Positions 34,674-43,781 of a stretch of 64,000 bases of DNA are shown here, piece after piece. The stretch is taken from assembly GCA_045563135.1 (NCBI GenBank), contig JBJKUL010000001.1:310001-374000 (forward strand), in the 5' to 3' direction. The stretch comes from Actinomarina sp002308095. Lineage in GTDB: Bacteria > Actinomycetota > Acidimicrobiia > Actinomarinales > Actinomarinaceae. Made by a program: the position numbers and the translations under genes. Each line of letters begins with the position of its first letter. Position 1 is the first letter of the stretch. The notes beneath the pieces were generated by a model. It worked only from the letters and a program-made list of their open reading frames with translations. It was not told the DNA's origin and ran no database searches.

Positions 34674-35418
34674 TAAAGCAAAAAGCTGAAAGAATCAAGC
34701 AATAGTAACCAAAGTATTGAAGTTTTGAGTTAACTGTAACATTAACAAGAATTCTTATGGCCACAAGGCCAGATAAAAATGCAACTATAGTTGGAACAAT
34801 CATATTTATATTCACATTAAAAGATGAATCAATAAAAGTTAATAACCATGCTCCAAAAATAGTAGGTATTCCTAAAAGAAGTGAAAAGTATATTGCCTCA
34901 GTTTTTTTTATTCCTAGATACATTGCCGTTACAAGAGTTACTCCAGACCTTGATACTCCAGGAACCAAAGCTAACGCCTGGGCAATTCCTATTATGAAAG
35001 ATTGTTTTATGGTTATTTGATGAAATGACAAATTTCTTTCAATTTTTAACTTTGGAGAAAGCAATAGGATAAATGATAAGAATAAATAAGCAATACCAGT
35101 TATTTGTAATATGTTTTGGTTTGAATCAATTATGTCTTGAAGTGGTGAGAACAGACCAACAACTACTGCTGGAATTAATGCAACCCCAAGTACTTTTGTA
35201 GAACTTATGAATATTTCAACGCTAGAAAAAATATTTAAAATACGATTTCTATAAAAAATAATTATCGATAGTAATGTTCCAACATGCAGGAATGCGATGT
35301 CGTATGTATTTAAATCAAGAGAATCATTAATGGAAGAGAGAATTACTAAGTGCCCACTTGAAGAAACTGGAAGAAATTCTGTTATACCCTGTAAGACGCC
35401 TGCAAATATTTCGTACAT
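34666..35418 (-). CDS. uppP: undecaprenyl-diphosphatase
   Basis: This 250-residue polytopic enzyme dephosphorylates undecaprenyl diphosphate to recycle the peptidoglycan lipid carrier. GVLQGITEFLPVSSSGHLV near residue 7 and LALVPGVSRSGVTL near 150 are the two BacA/UppP motifs with the catalytic Glu, Ser and Arg. About seven membrane segments are seen. A 50-codon zinc-ribbon-like gene ends 4 bases before its start, so the two are likely cotranscribed. Confidence 0.93.
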   Translation of the reverse strand: MYEIFAGVLQGITEFLPVSSSGHLVILSSINDSLDLNTYDIAFLHVGTLLSIIIFYRNRILNIFSSVEIFISSTKVLGVALIPAVVVGLFSPLQDIIDSNQNILQITGIAYLFLSFILLLSPKLKIERNLSFHQITIKQSFIIGIAQALALVPGVSRSGVTLVTAMYLGIKKTEAIYFSLLLGIPTIFGAWLLTFIDSSFNVNINMIVPTIVAFLSGLVAIRILVNVTVNSKLQYFGYYCLILSAFCFIN

Positions 35419-35422
35419 ATAC

Positions 35423-35575
35423 TTACCTTATACTAGCTAGGTGCCAGCCGCTACAACTAGAACAGTTGTAAACACTATATTTCTGTTTATTTTCCAATTC
35501 AAGCCACCCTCTATTTTTTCTAGCCTCAATTTCAGTTTGAAACCTAACCTTTGACTGACAATTATTTTGAGACAT
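35423..35575 (-). CDS. 50-residue zinc-ribbon-like protein
   Basis: This short frame encodes 50 residues. The end YSVYNCSSCSGWHLAS carries a CxxC and a WHL, the hallmark of a widespread family of tiny proteins with CPxCGxWHLT. The N-terminus MSQNNCQSKVRFQTEIEAR is basic and includes another Cys. Coupling to uppP by 4 bases supports it being a gene. Metal binding or RNA/DNA contact is inference; such proteins are common in phages and actinobacteria and have no assigned role that I can name. Confidence 0.65.
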   Translation of the reverse strand: MSQNNCQSKVRFQTEIEARKNRGWLELENKQKYSVYNCSSCSGWHLASIR

Positions 35576-35662
35576 TTTTATTCCATATATTGAGTTACCT
35601 TATTTATTTTATCGTCTGCTTTCTTTAAAACACTTTTGAATTAATTAAGTACAATTGATGAT

Positions 35663-36271
35663 ATGTTCTACTTTATATTTATAGTTAGTTATTTACTGGG
35701 TTCAATAAATTTTGCAATAATATTAGCAAAATATAAAGGCATAGACATTCAAAATGAAGGTAGTGGAAACCCTGGTTCATCAAATGCTCTAAGAGTTCTT
35801 GGCAAGAAGTATGCTCTAGGAGTCCTTATTGGAGACATGCTAAAGGGAGCTTTGTGTGTCTTTCTTGGGTTATATTTTATCGATTCGATAAACCCAATTG
35901 TTTTTGGATTAGCGAGTGTGATAGGGCATTGTTTTCCGCTATATTATAGATTCAAAGGAGGGAAAGGTGTTGCAACTTTTCTAGGGACATATTTAGGATA
36001 TCTAGTTTTTGTTCCATCTGAAAGCTACTCTACGAATTTTAAAATATTGATATTCGTGAGTCTGTTAGCAACCTTTGTCCTAATTGCAAAGGTATTTAGA
36101 GTTTCTGCGATAGCCAGTTTAATTACAGTAATTATTTCAAGTTATTTTATTATTTCTGAGAAAAGCGATCTATTTGTGAACATGATGACGGTATTAATTG
36201 TTCTAATTATCATATTTCAGCATCGGACAAACATTAGAAGGTTGATCGAGGGTAGAGAAAATAAATTTTAA
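35663..36271 (+). CDS. plsY: glycerol-3-phosphate acyltransferase PlsY
   Basis: This 202-residue membrane enzyme uses acyl-phosphate to acylate glycerol-3-phosphate, the first step of phospholipid synthesis in many bacteria. GSINFAIILAKYKGIDIQNEGSGNPGSSNALRVLGKK near residue 12 is the PlsY active-site loop (SGNPGxxNxxR), and HCFPLYYRFKGGKGVATFLG near 92 the second block. Five to six membrane segments. plsC at 3.8 kb catalyses the next step. Confidence 0.93.
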   Translation: MFYFIFIVSYLLGSINFAIILAKYKGIDIQNEGSGNPGSSNALRVLGKKYALGVLIGDMLKGALCVFLGLYFIDSINPIVFGLASVIGHCFPLYYRFKGGKGVATFLGTYLGYLVFVPSESYSTNFKILIFVSLLATFVLIAKVFRVSAIASLITVIISSYFIISEKSDLFVNMMTVLIVLIIIFQHRTNIRRLIEGRENKF

Positions 36272-36328
36272 ACTAAGAATATATATATATTTTTATGTAA
36301 TATTGAATTAGAAAGTTGAGGCAGGGCA

Positions 36329-36694
36329 ATGAGTTCAACATTTGTATTAATTAGTTTATTACTATCGTTATCGATGGCAATTTTAGTGCCTGAAATTCAA
36401 GACTCAAAAAAAGCTATATTTTCATTTTCACCACAATACGACTACATGGTTAACAAACAACGAAAAGGGTTTTTAACAATAGGTTTGCTTGCAGTTTCAA
36501 CTTTTTTTATTGCAATTCAAACTTTGTCAGTACCATTTTTTGTATTTCATTTAATTTTAGATGCATTCTTTGGAGTTTATGCTTTTGTTTCATTCAGGGT
36601 AAGAAGAGCAACTCTACTGCAAAACTCACTCATGAATTCTAGTTTTGAAAACAAACCTGATTATCAAGAAGGGTATCTTCAAGAAGCAGGTTAA
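36329..36694 (+). CDS. hypothetical three-helix membrane protein
   Basis: I do not recognise this 121-residue protein. Hydrophobic segments are at about residues 4-20, 47-65 and 70-92, and the tail is hydrophilic (about residues 93-121). The N-terminal helix is shorter and may be a signal anchor. An SD-like GAGGCAGGG lies 8 bases before the ATG. It stands between plsY and a thioesterase gene and overlaps neither. Confidence 0.6.
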   Translation: MSSTFVLISLLLSLSMAILVPEIQDSKKAIFSFSPQYDYMVNKQRKGFLTIGLLAVSTFFIAIQTLSVPFFVFHLILDAFFGVYAFVSFRVRRATLLQNSLMNSSFENKPDYQEGYLQEAG

Positions 36695-36760
36695 TTCACA
36701 AATTCTTTCTTAGTTATTAAAAGTTTAAGTTAAGAATTAGTAATATTAGAGCTTACTGTT

Positions 36761-37264
36761 ATGAAATATAAATATATCACCGGAGAAGCTCTTTCATTAC
36801 CAGAAAAAACTGGTTGGGAAGATGGAATGCTTTTGCAGGATATTTATCCAGATTCTTCCTTTGTAAGTGGAAGTAAAAACCCCCAAAGTATGAGAATGAA
36901 ACCAATTATTAAAAACAATATCGTTTATGCAAAGTATATTTTTGAAGATCGTTTTGCGGGTGGTCCAGGACTTGTTCATGGAGGGATATTGTCTGCTGCT
37001 CTTGATGATCTTATGGGGTATTCAACGGTAATTCATAACAGAATGTGTGTCACAGCAAATCTAGAAGTAAATTATTTAATACCAGTTCCAGTTGAAGAAG
37101 AATATGAATTATTCGCATGGGTTAAAGGAATTGAAGGAAAAAAAATAACTACTGAATCAATCATAAAAAAAGGGGATAATGTCCATGTTGAGTCAAAAGG
37201 CTTGTTTATAGATTTAGGAGAAAATGCTTTTAAGCATTTTGCACCAGAGAAGAATTATCCTTAG
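36761..37264 (+). CDS. hotdog-fold thioesterase (PaaI-like)
   Basis: This 167-residue hotdog protein has the PaaI pattern GPGLVHGGILSAALDDLMGYSTV near residue 69 (HGG with Asp in the helix) and ANLEVNYLIPVPVEEEYEL, the usual second strand. It probably hydrolyses an acyl-CoA thioester. The substrate is unknown. It is convergent with the GMC oxidoreductase gene, whose stop lies just past its own. Confidence 0.75.
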   Translation: MKYKYITGEALSLPEKTGWEDGMLLQDIYPDSSFVSGSKNPQSMRMKPIIKNNIVYAKYIFEDRFAGGPGLVHGGILSAALDDLMGYSTVIHNRMCVTANLEVNYLIPVPVEEEYELFAWVKGIEGKKITTESIIKKGDNVHVESKGLFIDLGENAFKHFAPEKNYP

Positions 37265-37265
37265 A

Positions 37266-39110
37266 TTAAACTTTACTCATTAAAAAGTGACTCATCGCTT
37301 GAATTGTTATCATTGGATTTACTCCAGAACATCTTGGAAATGTTGAAGCATCTGTAATGTAAACATTTTCTAGTCCATGAACTTTACCATCTATATCAAC
37401 CACACCTTGTTCTGGGTTAGGGTGAATTCTTGCTGTTCCCATTTGATGAGCAGATCCAAGTAATAATCTGTATTTTTGATTTTTAATTTGTTGAATATTG
37501 CTAATAAACATATCGATATTTTCTCCACTATTACTTTTCCAGTGCATTGTTGGTGATGCTGCAACCATGATTTCAGTCGCTCCAGCTAAATAGTATGACC
37601 TTACTAAATCAATCAATCCATCAAGTAAGTGTTGGTGATCAAAATTATTAAAATTATAGCTCCAAAGAGGAGTGCTATCATTTCTGTGTAAAATTTTTCC
37701 ACTACTTGTGTCAGAAGTTAAAACTATAGAACCTGACCAATAATTATAATCTTTAATAAAGCTATCAAAAGGATCATTATTATTAGGAAAGAAAGGAAAA
37801 AATAGACTTGGATGCATAGGTAGACCCTCAAGTAAGTATCCATAGTTATTATTTTTAAATAGTGAGTCTTTTGAGTAAATGCCCTGCATGCTTCCAGCCC
37901 AAGGCTTTTGTTCACTCTCGAATTTCCCAGCTACTCCAGAAACAGGATGTAGTTTCAGGTGATTTCCAAGGTGCTTGTTTTTAAAACCGCTGTTTAAAAG
38001 AATATTTGGTGTATTTAGTGATCCTGCAGATAAAATAACTTTATCAACACCTATCGTGTGAACTTCAGAATTATGCTCGACTTCAATATGGGTTGCTCGA
38101 TTATTTTTAAGTATAAGTTTTTTAATCGAAGTGTTGCTAAAAATATTATTTTGATTAAATTTGTCTTTTCCAAACCAAGTAGTGTATGAGGTATTTCTAC
38201 TTCCGTAACCGCACCCAAAAGTACAAAATCCGCACTCTAAACTGTGTGAGTCACTTACATTTGTTGGAATGATTTCATAGTTGATATTATTTAGCTTCAT
38301 TCCTTTACTGAGTTCAACTTCTTTTTGAGGAATATGATTATTGCTGTTGGAAACATTTAATTCCTTGCTTACATAATCTAGACTTTTTTTAAAATCATCT
38401 GAATTAAAGTAATTTCTTTGCAAGGACAAGCTATCCCATTCTTCCAATATTTTTTCGGGAGTTCTTAAAGAAGTTGTCCAGTTAATACTAGTTCCACCAC
38501 CGATACTTTTACCTGCAAGGAGAAGTACATTATATTTTTTAGTTTGCTGCATAGCAAAGTTTTCATAAAAATTGTGATATCCAAAAGTCTCGTTATTTGT
38601 TTCATTATTTAAGAAACTTCCTTTGTCAAAAATTGCAACTTCATAATTATCTTTAAGAACATTTGCTGCAATACCACCACCGGAACCACTACCAATTACA
38701 GCAACCTGCAACATTTTTGGAAAAGTATTAAGTTTTTTATGTATTTTATTATTTTTATATTTTGGGTAGTCAAAATAGTTATAAAGAGCGCTAGAACCAT
38801 TTAATGATCTTGCTGAACTTAATCCAAAGAGTGCTGTGACTGAAACTCCGAGTTTTCGATTCAATACAAACCTAGATTTTTGGAGTTTTGTAAGGAAAAG
38901 TGCAATCATATTATTTTTTAGAAAAACTTTTCTTACACTAAACGAAAAGAGTACTAGAAAAAGCTTAAGTTGATTAATTTCTGACTTATCTGGATAATTT
39001 TTCAATATAAACATAAAGTATTCTTCTGAATCTTTAATATCTGCCTGATTAAAATTAGGATATAAACTCGAAAAAATATCTTTAAAGCTTTTACTTATCC
39101 TCTTTTCCAT
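37266..39110 (-). CDS. GMC oxidoreductase resembling long-chain alcohol oxidase
   Basis: This 614-residue flavoprotein has a glucose-methanol-choline oxidoreductase core. VAVIGSGSGGGIAANVLKD near residue 132 is the FAD Rossmann motif, LLLAGKSIGGGTSINW near 193 the second FAD loop, and DASTFPRCSGVNPMITIQAMS near 590 the C-terminal GMC block. LECGFCTFGCGYGSRNTSYTTWF near 295 recalls the Cys-rich loop of fatty alcohol oxidases. Residues 1-115 form an extra helical domain with a hydrophobic stretch, possibly for membrane contact. The substrate may be a long-chain alcohol or sterol; that is family inference. Confidence 0.8.
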   Translation of the reverse strand: MEKRISKSFKDIFSSLYPNFNQADIKDSEEYFMFILKNYPDKSEINQLKLFLVLFSFSVRKVFLKNNMIALFLTKLQKSRFVLNRKLGVSVTALFGLSSARSLNGSSALYNYFDYPKYKNNKIHKKLNTFPKMLQVAVIGSGSGGGIAANVLKDNYEVAIFDKGSFLNNETNNETFGYHNFYENFAMQQTKKYNVLLLAGKSIGGGTSINWTTSLRTPEKILEEWDSLSLQRNYFNSDDFKKSLDYVSKELNVSNSNNHIPQKEVELSKGMKLNNINYEIIPTNVSDSHSLECGFCTFGCGYGSRNTSYTTWFGKDKFNQNNIFSNTSIKKLILKNNRATHIEVEHNSEVHTIGVDKVILSAGSLNTPNILLNSGFKNKHLGNHLKLHPVSGVAGKFESEQKPWAGSMQGIYSKDSLFKNNNYGYLLEGLPMHPSLFFPFFPNNNDPFDSFIKDYNYWSGSIVLTSDTSSGKILHRNDSTPLWSYNFNNFDHQHLLDGLIDLVRSYYLAGATEIMVAASPTMHWKSNSGENIDMFISNIQQIKNQKYRLLLGSAHQMGTARIHPNPEQGVVDIDGKVHGLENVYITDASTFPRCSGVNPMITIQAMSHFLMSKV

Positions 39111-39148
39111 AAGGTTATTTTAGTGATTTGGTTCAAGGGAAGTCTAAA

Positions 39149-39236
39149 AAGTAATAGATACTTCTTTTTTTAAAGTACATAAACAGAAAAGAGAACTCTT
39201 ATGCTGGACCGTTATAAATCTAGCGAATTCTCTTTT
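39149..39236. other. structured non-coding region between GMC gene and nuclease gene
   Basis: The 263-base spacer between two divergent genes contains two inverted repeats. AAGTA (39149-39153) / TACTT (39159-39163), followed on the plus strand by CTTTTTTT, looks terminator-like. AAAAGAGAA (39187-39195) / TTCTCTTTT (39228-39236) encloses an inner stem GCTGGA (39203-39208) / TCTAGC (39219-39224) with loop CCGTTATAAA. On the minus strand the structured hairpin comes first and the terminator-like one second, both in the 5' region of the GMC gene. A 27-codon frame (ATG 39201) also fits inside but has no other support. Confidence 0.4.
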
Positions 39237-39373
39237 CCTCAAAGGCAAGTAAACATCTACCTGACTTTGTTATTGATACAATAAATGGGTTAAATTTTTA
39301 TGATTAAAGTAATAAGTTTAAAATTTATGATTTAATTACATAAAGTTAGAGTTTCATTCGGTATCTTTATGAT

Positions 39374-40825
39374 GTGAGCGAAAAACGTATTAACTTTTCA
39401 ACTACAAAAATTAGAACAATATCTGATTGTCCTGCGTCGTATGAAAAGGGTAAAACATTAACACCAAGAACTAGCTTGTCTCGATGGGAGAGGCTTAATG
39501 ATGCCATAGTAGAATGGTTAATTAATGAAGCTCCTGAGGAAGTAGCTATAAAAGAGGCTGAAAAAAACTTTGCCTATTTCGATAAGCTGCAACAACGGAT
39601 TCTTAAAGACTTATTTTCAAAATTCAGAGATATATATGAAAAAAATAATTCTGAAATAAATGTAGATTATCCCAACTCAAGTATTTCAAGAATAATTAAT
39701 GATGAAGAGGTATTTATAAGTGCTTACACTCAATATGAGATTGCTGATAAAAATTCTATTGAGTATATTAAGTTAAAAGTCGGTAAGACCGGAGTAAGTG
39801 ATTTAGATAAGGCCATTGTACAAAAAACTAAGCTTGAAAATGAAATATTTTATGTTGCTGATCTTCAAAAAGGTGAGCTAAGTGAAATTGAGACTGTAGA
39901 TGATCCTGAGGAGATAATCACAAAGAGTTTTGATCTTGTTGACAGCTATTTGTCAGGCTCTAGAGAGCCAACTCCTGGTAATCACTGCTCTATGTGTAGC
40001 AGAACAGCTGTATGTGGACAATATCCAGCTATCAATGGAGAGCAAACTAAACAAAATTATCGAGGTATTTTAATTTCTAAAACAAATTTACAAAATAAAG
40101 ACAATTGTGAAAGACAGCTCGCATGGAAGACATTGTTTCATATCCCCAAAGAAGAGAGGGAATTTGATTCATATGCTGGAATGGTTGGAACAAAATTTCA
40201 TGAATACTCACAAAGCATGCTGGTGAATAATAAAAACCCACACAAAGAAGGGGAGTTAGAGCGTCTGAAAGAATTACTTCAAAAAGAAGATCAAGATATT
40301 AGCGAGCAAGTATTAAAAAAATATCAACAATTGTTAAGCGAAATTGAAGGATTAGAGAATTTAGATATTACATTAAGTGAACATGCTTTGGGATTCACAT
40401 GTATTACAGATGGTACGGTCTTGAATGTAAGTCAAAAGCTTTATAAAGGTAAAGTAGCAACTACATTTATGGGTAAAGCAGACCTTCTTGGCAGACTAGA
40501 TGGAGTACCTTTAATTGTTGAACTCAAGACAGGAGCACAATTACCGGAACATTCTATAGAAGCAAAGTTATATGCATTAGGTGCATTAATACAAACAAAG
40601 GAGGACGAAGTAGTAGTCCTTCATATTTACGCTAATGACAAGGAAAAGAAAACTGTTGAAAGAAGATTTAATATCAAACAATTTGATTCTTTGGTTGAAG
40701 AATTTCAAGTAATTGCAGAAAAGATAGGAAAGTGGGACCCCAGTGATTCCTTACAGCCAACATATACAGTTGGAGATTGGTGTAAGTTTTGCGATTTTCA
40801 AAATACATGTATGGAATTTAGATAA
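39374..40825 (+). CDS. tandem Fe-S PD-(D/E)XK (RecB/Cas4-like) nuclease
   Basis: This protein of about 483 residues looks like two Fe-S nuclease domains in a row. Second half: Asp near residue 368 (KADLLGRLDG), then LIVELKTG (E-x-K) near 382, and four Cys: one near 244 (NKDNCERQLAW) and CKFCDFQNTC near 470-479. First half: Cys19 (ISDCPASYEK) and CSMCSRTAVC near 204-213 give the same Cys pattern, but its motif reads IKLKVGKTG with no acid in place. It resembles AddB/Cas4/Dna2-type nucleases, acting on DNA ends. It starts at GTG; no CRISPR genes are near. Confidence 0.7.
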   Translation: MSEKRINFSTTKIRTISDCPASYEKGKTLTPRTSLSRWERLNDAIVEWLINEAPEEVAIKEAEKNFAYFDKLQQRILKDLFSKFRDIYEKNNSEINVDYPNSSISRIINDEEVFISAYTQYEIADKNSIEYIKLKVGKTGVSDLDKAIVQKTKLENEIFYVADLQKGELSEIETVDDPEEIITKSFDLVDSYLSGSREPTPGNHCSMCSRTAVCGQYPAINGEQTKQNYRGILISKTNLQNKDNCERQLAWKTLFHIPKEEREFDSYAGMVGTKFHEYSQSMLVNNKNPHKEGELERLKELLQKEDQDISEQVLKKYQQLLSEIEGLENLDITLSEHALGFTCITDGTVLNVSQKLYKGKVATTFMGKADLLGRLDGVPLIVELKTGAQLPEHSIEAKLYALGALIQTKEDEVVVLHIYANDKEKKTVERRFNIKQFDSLVEEFQVIAEKIGKWDPSDSLQPTYTVGDWCKFCDFQNTCMEFR

Positions 40826-40863
40826 GCTTATCTTTAGATGAAAATAATAATATAATCATCAAT

Positions 40864-43128
40864 ATGGATTTATCAAAAACTAACGTAGAACTTGTTTCCC
40901 AGGCTTATGCAAAAATTCTAAAGAATTTGGAAGTATTGAGGAAAAGAAAAAATTCTCCGCTTACGCTTGCTGAAAAGTTACTTTTTGGTCATGCCAAGGA
41001 TATCAATTCCATATCTTTAAAAAAAGGTGAAGACTTTGGGGACTTTTTACCTGATAGAGTTGCTATGCAAGATGCAACTGCACAAATGGCTATTCTTCAA
41101 TTCATGCAAGCTGATTTACCAAAAACCGCGGTACCTACAACTGTCCATTGTGATCATTTAATTCAGGCCTACGAAGGAGCTAACAATGACTTACTCGTTG
41201 CTAATAAAACACATAAAGAAGTTTTTGATTTCCTAAGATCCTCATCACAAAAATATGGAATTGGATTTTGGGGACCAGGTGCAGGAATCATTCATCAGGT
41301 TGTTCTAGAGCAGTATGCTTTTCCTGGAGGAATGATGATTGGAACAGATAGCCACACTCCAAATGCTGGAGGGATTGGAATGATTGCTATTGGTGTTGGC
41401 GGGGCCGATGCAGTAGATGTAATGGCTGGAATGCCATTTAATACAAAGATACCTAAATTAATAGGCGTAAAACTTACAGGATCTCTTAGTGGTTGGACCG
41501 CACCTAAAGATATTATATTAAAAGTTGCTGAAACATTAACTGTAAAAGGTGGAACTAATGCAATTGTCGAATATTTTGGAGAAGGCACTAAAACTATTTC
41601 AACGACAGGTAAAGCAACAATCACAAACATGGGTGCTGAAATCGGTGCAACATGCTCTGTTTTTCCATTTGATGAAAAAGGTAAAGATTACTTAATTGCT
41701 ACTGATAGAAGAGATCTAGCCGATCTAGCAATTGACAATATAGATATCCTTACAGCAGATAAAGAGGTTCTTGAGTCTCCAGAAGATTTTTTTGACCAAG
41801 TTATTGAAATTGACCTTAGCACTTTAGAGCCACATATTGTAGGTCCCCATACTCCTGATTTAGCAAGGCCTATCTCAAAACTTAAAGATGATGCTACTAA
41901 AAACTCATATCCAATGGAAATTTCTAGTGCTTTGATAGGTTCATGCACAAACTCTTCTTATGAAGATATTGGTAGAGCTGCTTACATTGCAAGAGAGGCT
42001 GCAAAAAAAGGTTTAAAGTCAAAAGTTCCTCTCATGGTAACTCCTGGATCTGAGCAAACTCGAGTAACAATAGAGAGAGATGGATATCTTAAGGACTTAG
42101 AGGCAATTGGAGCAACAGTTCTAGCTAATGCATGTGGTCCGTGTATTGGACAGTGGAAAAGAGATGATATTAAAGAAGGGGAAAGTAATTCAATAGTTTC
42201 CTCATATAATAGAAACTTTCCAGCTCGTAACGACGGAAACGCTGAGACCCTTTCATTCATTGGCTCACCAGAAAGCGTTATAGGGCTAGCTCTTGGTGGT
42301 TCATTAGATTTTGATTTCCTCACTGAAACTTTAACAAATGATAAAGGTGAAAAAGTAAAGTTAACTCCACCTGTTGCAGACGAATTACCATCTGAGGGTT
42401 TTGCTCAAACTCTTGAGGGATTTATACAACCGTCAAATTCTAACGAAGAGGTAGAAGTAATTATTGACCCTAATTCGACAAGACTACAAATTCTAGAACC
42501 TTTTCAGGAATTCAATGAGAACAACTATCAATCATTAACAATTTTAATGAAGGCAAAAGGGAAATGTACAACTGACCACATTTCTCCAGCGGGTAAATGG
42601 TTACAATTTAGGGGACATTTAGAAAATATATCTCAAAACCTTTTTATTGGAGTAAACAACTCTTATACCGATGAATCTGGCATAGGTAACAATTTACTTA
42701 CAAACGAAACAATGTCTCTTCCAGATCTAGCAAAGAGTTATCATGAGAATTCAGTGAACTGGGTTGCTATTGGAGATGAAAATTATGGAGAAGGCTCTTC
42801 AAGAGAGCATGCAGCAATGGAACCAAGATTTAGAGGTTGTAAAGTTGTAATTGTAAAAAGTTTTGCAAGAATTCATGAAGCAAATCTTAAAAAGCAAGGA
42901 ATACTCCCACTAACATTTGATAACAAAGAAGATTACAACTTAATTAACCAAGAAGACAAACTTACTATACAAGATCCATCAAATTTAGAACCAGACAAAC
43001 AAGTTATTGTCAATATAGAGAAACCAGATGGAAATCACGTTTCAATAAAGACCAATCACTCTCTATCTGATGAACAAATAACATGGTTTAAAGCGGGTTC
43101 AGCTTTAAATTATATTAAGTCCCATTAA
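40864..43128 (+). CDS. acn: aconitate hydratase (mitochondrial-type)
   Basis: This 754-residue aconitase isomerises citrate to isocitrate. Cluster Cys residues are in IGSCTNSSYEDIGRAA near 361 and NACGPCIGQW near 424. The active-site Arg/Ser is in the C-terminal swivel, YGEGSSREHAAMEPRFRG near 641. Length (about 750) and start fit the mitochondrial-type family, not AcnA/IRP (about 890). It completes the citrate-to-2-oxoglutarate part of the TCA set in this window. The stop overlaps pdxH by one base. Confidence 0.93.
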   Translation: MDLSKTNVELVSQAYAKILKNLEVLRKRKNSPLTLAEKLLFGHAKDINSISLKKGEDFGDFLPDRVAMQDATAQMAILQFMQADLPKTAVPTTVHCDHLIQAYEGANNDLLVANKTHKEVFDFLRSSSQKYGIGFWGPGAGIIHQVVLEQYAFPGGMMIGTDSHTPNAGGIGMIAIGVGGADAVDVMAGMPFNTKIPKLIGVKLTGSLSGWTAPKDIILKVAETLTVKGGTNAIVEYFGEGTKTISTTGKATITNMGAEIGATCSVFPFDEKGKDYLIATDRRDLADLAIDNIDILTADKEVLESPEDFFDQVIEIDLSTLEPHIVGPHTPDLARPISKLKDDATKNSYPMEISSALIGSCTNSSYEDIGRAAYIAREAAKKGLKSKVPLMVTPGSEQTRVTIERDGYLKDLEAIGATVLANACGPCIGQWKRDDIKEGESNSIVSSYNRNFPARNDGNAETLSFIGSPESVIGLALGGSLDFDFLTETLTNDKGEKVKLTPPVADELPSEGFAQTLEGFIQPSNSNEEVEVIIDPNSTRLQILEPFQEFNENNYQSLTILMKAKGKCTTDHISPAGKWLQFRGHLENISQNLFIGVNNSYTDESGIGNNLLTNETMSLPDLAKSYHENSVNWVAIGDENYGEGSSREHAAMEPRFRGCKVVIVKSFARIHEANLKKQGILPLTFDNKEDYNLINQEDKLTIQDPSNLEPDKQVIVNIEKPDGNHVSIKTNHSLSDEQITWFKAGSALNYIKSH

Positions 43129-43778
43129 TGGAAGAAATTTCAGAAAAACTTAGTTCACTTCGACAAGAGTACGGAAATAAAGAACTCGATAAAAGTAACC
43201 TGAATAACGATCCAATTTCTCAATTTAAAGTATGGTTGGATGAAGCTATAGAGATTGATGCCAACGAGCCCAATGCTATGGCAATTTCAACTATTTCCAA
43301 AGAAAATAAACCTCGCTCAAGATATGTGCTTTTTAAAGATCTAGTAAATGATGAAATCATATTTCACACCCATTACGAAAGTCCAAAAGCAATTGAAATA
43401 TTAGCTAATCCAAATATATCTGGGATATTTTATTGGCCTGAGATACACAGACAAATCAGATTTGAAGGAACCTGTAAAAAAGCTCCAGCTAAAGTATCAG
43501 ACGCATACTTCAATTCCCGACCCAGAGGAGGTCAGCTTAGTGCGATTGTATCAAGACAAAGTAAAGTTATAAAGAATAGAAAAGAGATTGAGGAAAAGAT
43601 AAATATTCTTGATAAAAAATATGAAAATCTAAAAATTGAAAGACCTGAAAATTGGGGAGGTTTTTCAATAAATATCTCCTACTGGGAATTTTGGCAAGGG
43701 AGAGATAATAGAACACATGATAGGTTTTCGTACTCTAAGCAAGATAATAATTGGAAAATAGAAAGGTTGTCGCCCTAA
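43128..43778 (+). CDS. pdxH: pyridoxamine 5'-phosphate oxidase
   Basis: This 216-residue FMN enzyme oxidises PNP or PMP to PLP. EPNAMAISTISKENKPRSRYVLFKDL near residue 46 and the C-terminal ISYWEFWQGRDNRTHDRFSYSKQDN are the two family blocks (Arg and His in the PLP and FMN sites). It starts in the acn stop. rph and rdgB follow in a tight run. Confidence 0.9.
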   Translation: MEEISEKLSSLRQEYGNKELDKSNLNNDPISQFKVWLDEAIEIDANEPNAMAISTISKENKPRSRYVLFKDLVNDEIIFHTHYESPKAIEILANPNISGIFYWPEIHRQIRFEGTCKKAPAKVSDAYFNSRPRGGQLSAIVSRQSKVIKNRKEIEEKINILDKKYENLKIERPENWGGFSINISYWEFWQGRDNRTHDRFSYSKQDNNWKIERLSP

Positions 43779-43781
43779 AAA

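Noticed and set aside
39201..39284. 27-codon frame in the spacer before the nuclease gene
   Set aside because: No SD, no neighbour coupling and no recognised motif; it lies across the hairpin and is more simply a chance frame.
41295..42323. Three minus-strand frames inside the aconitase gene
   Set aside because: They sit opposite conserved aconitase motifs; no independent start signals or motifs.
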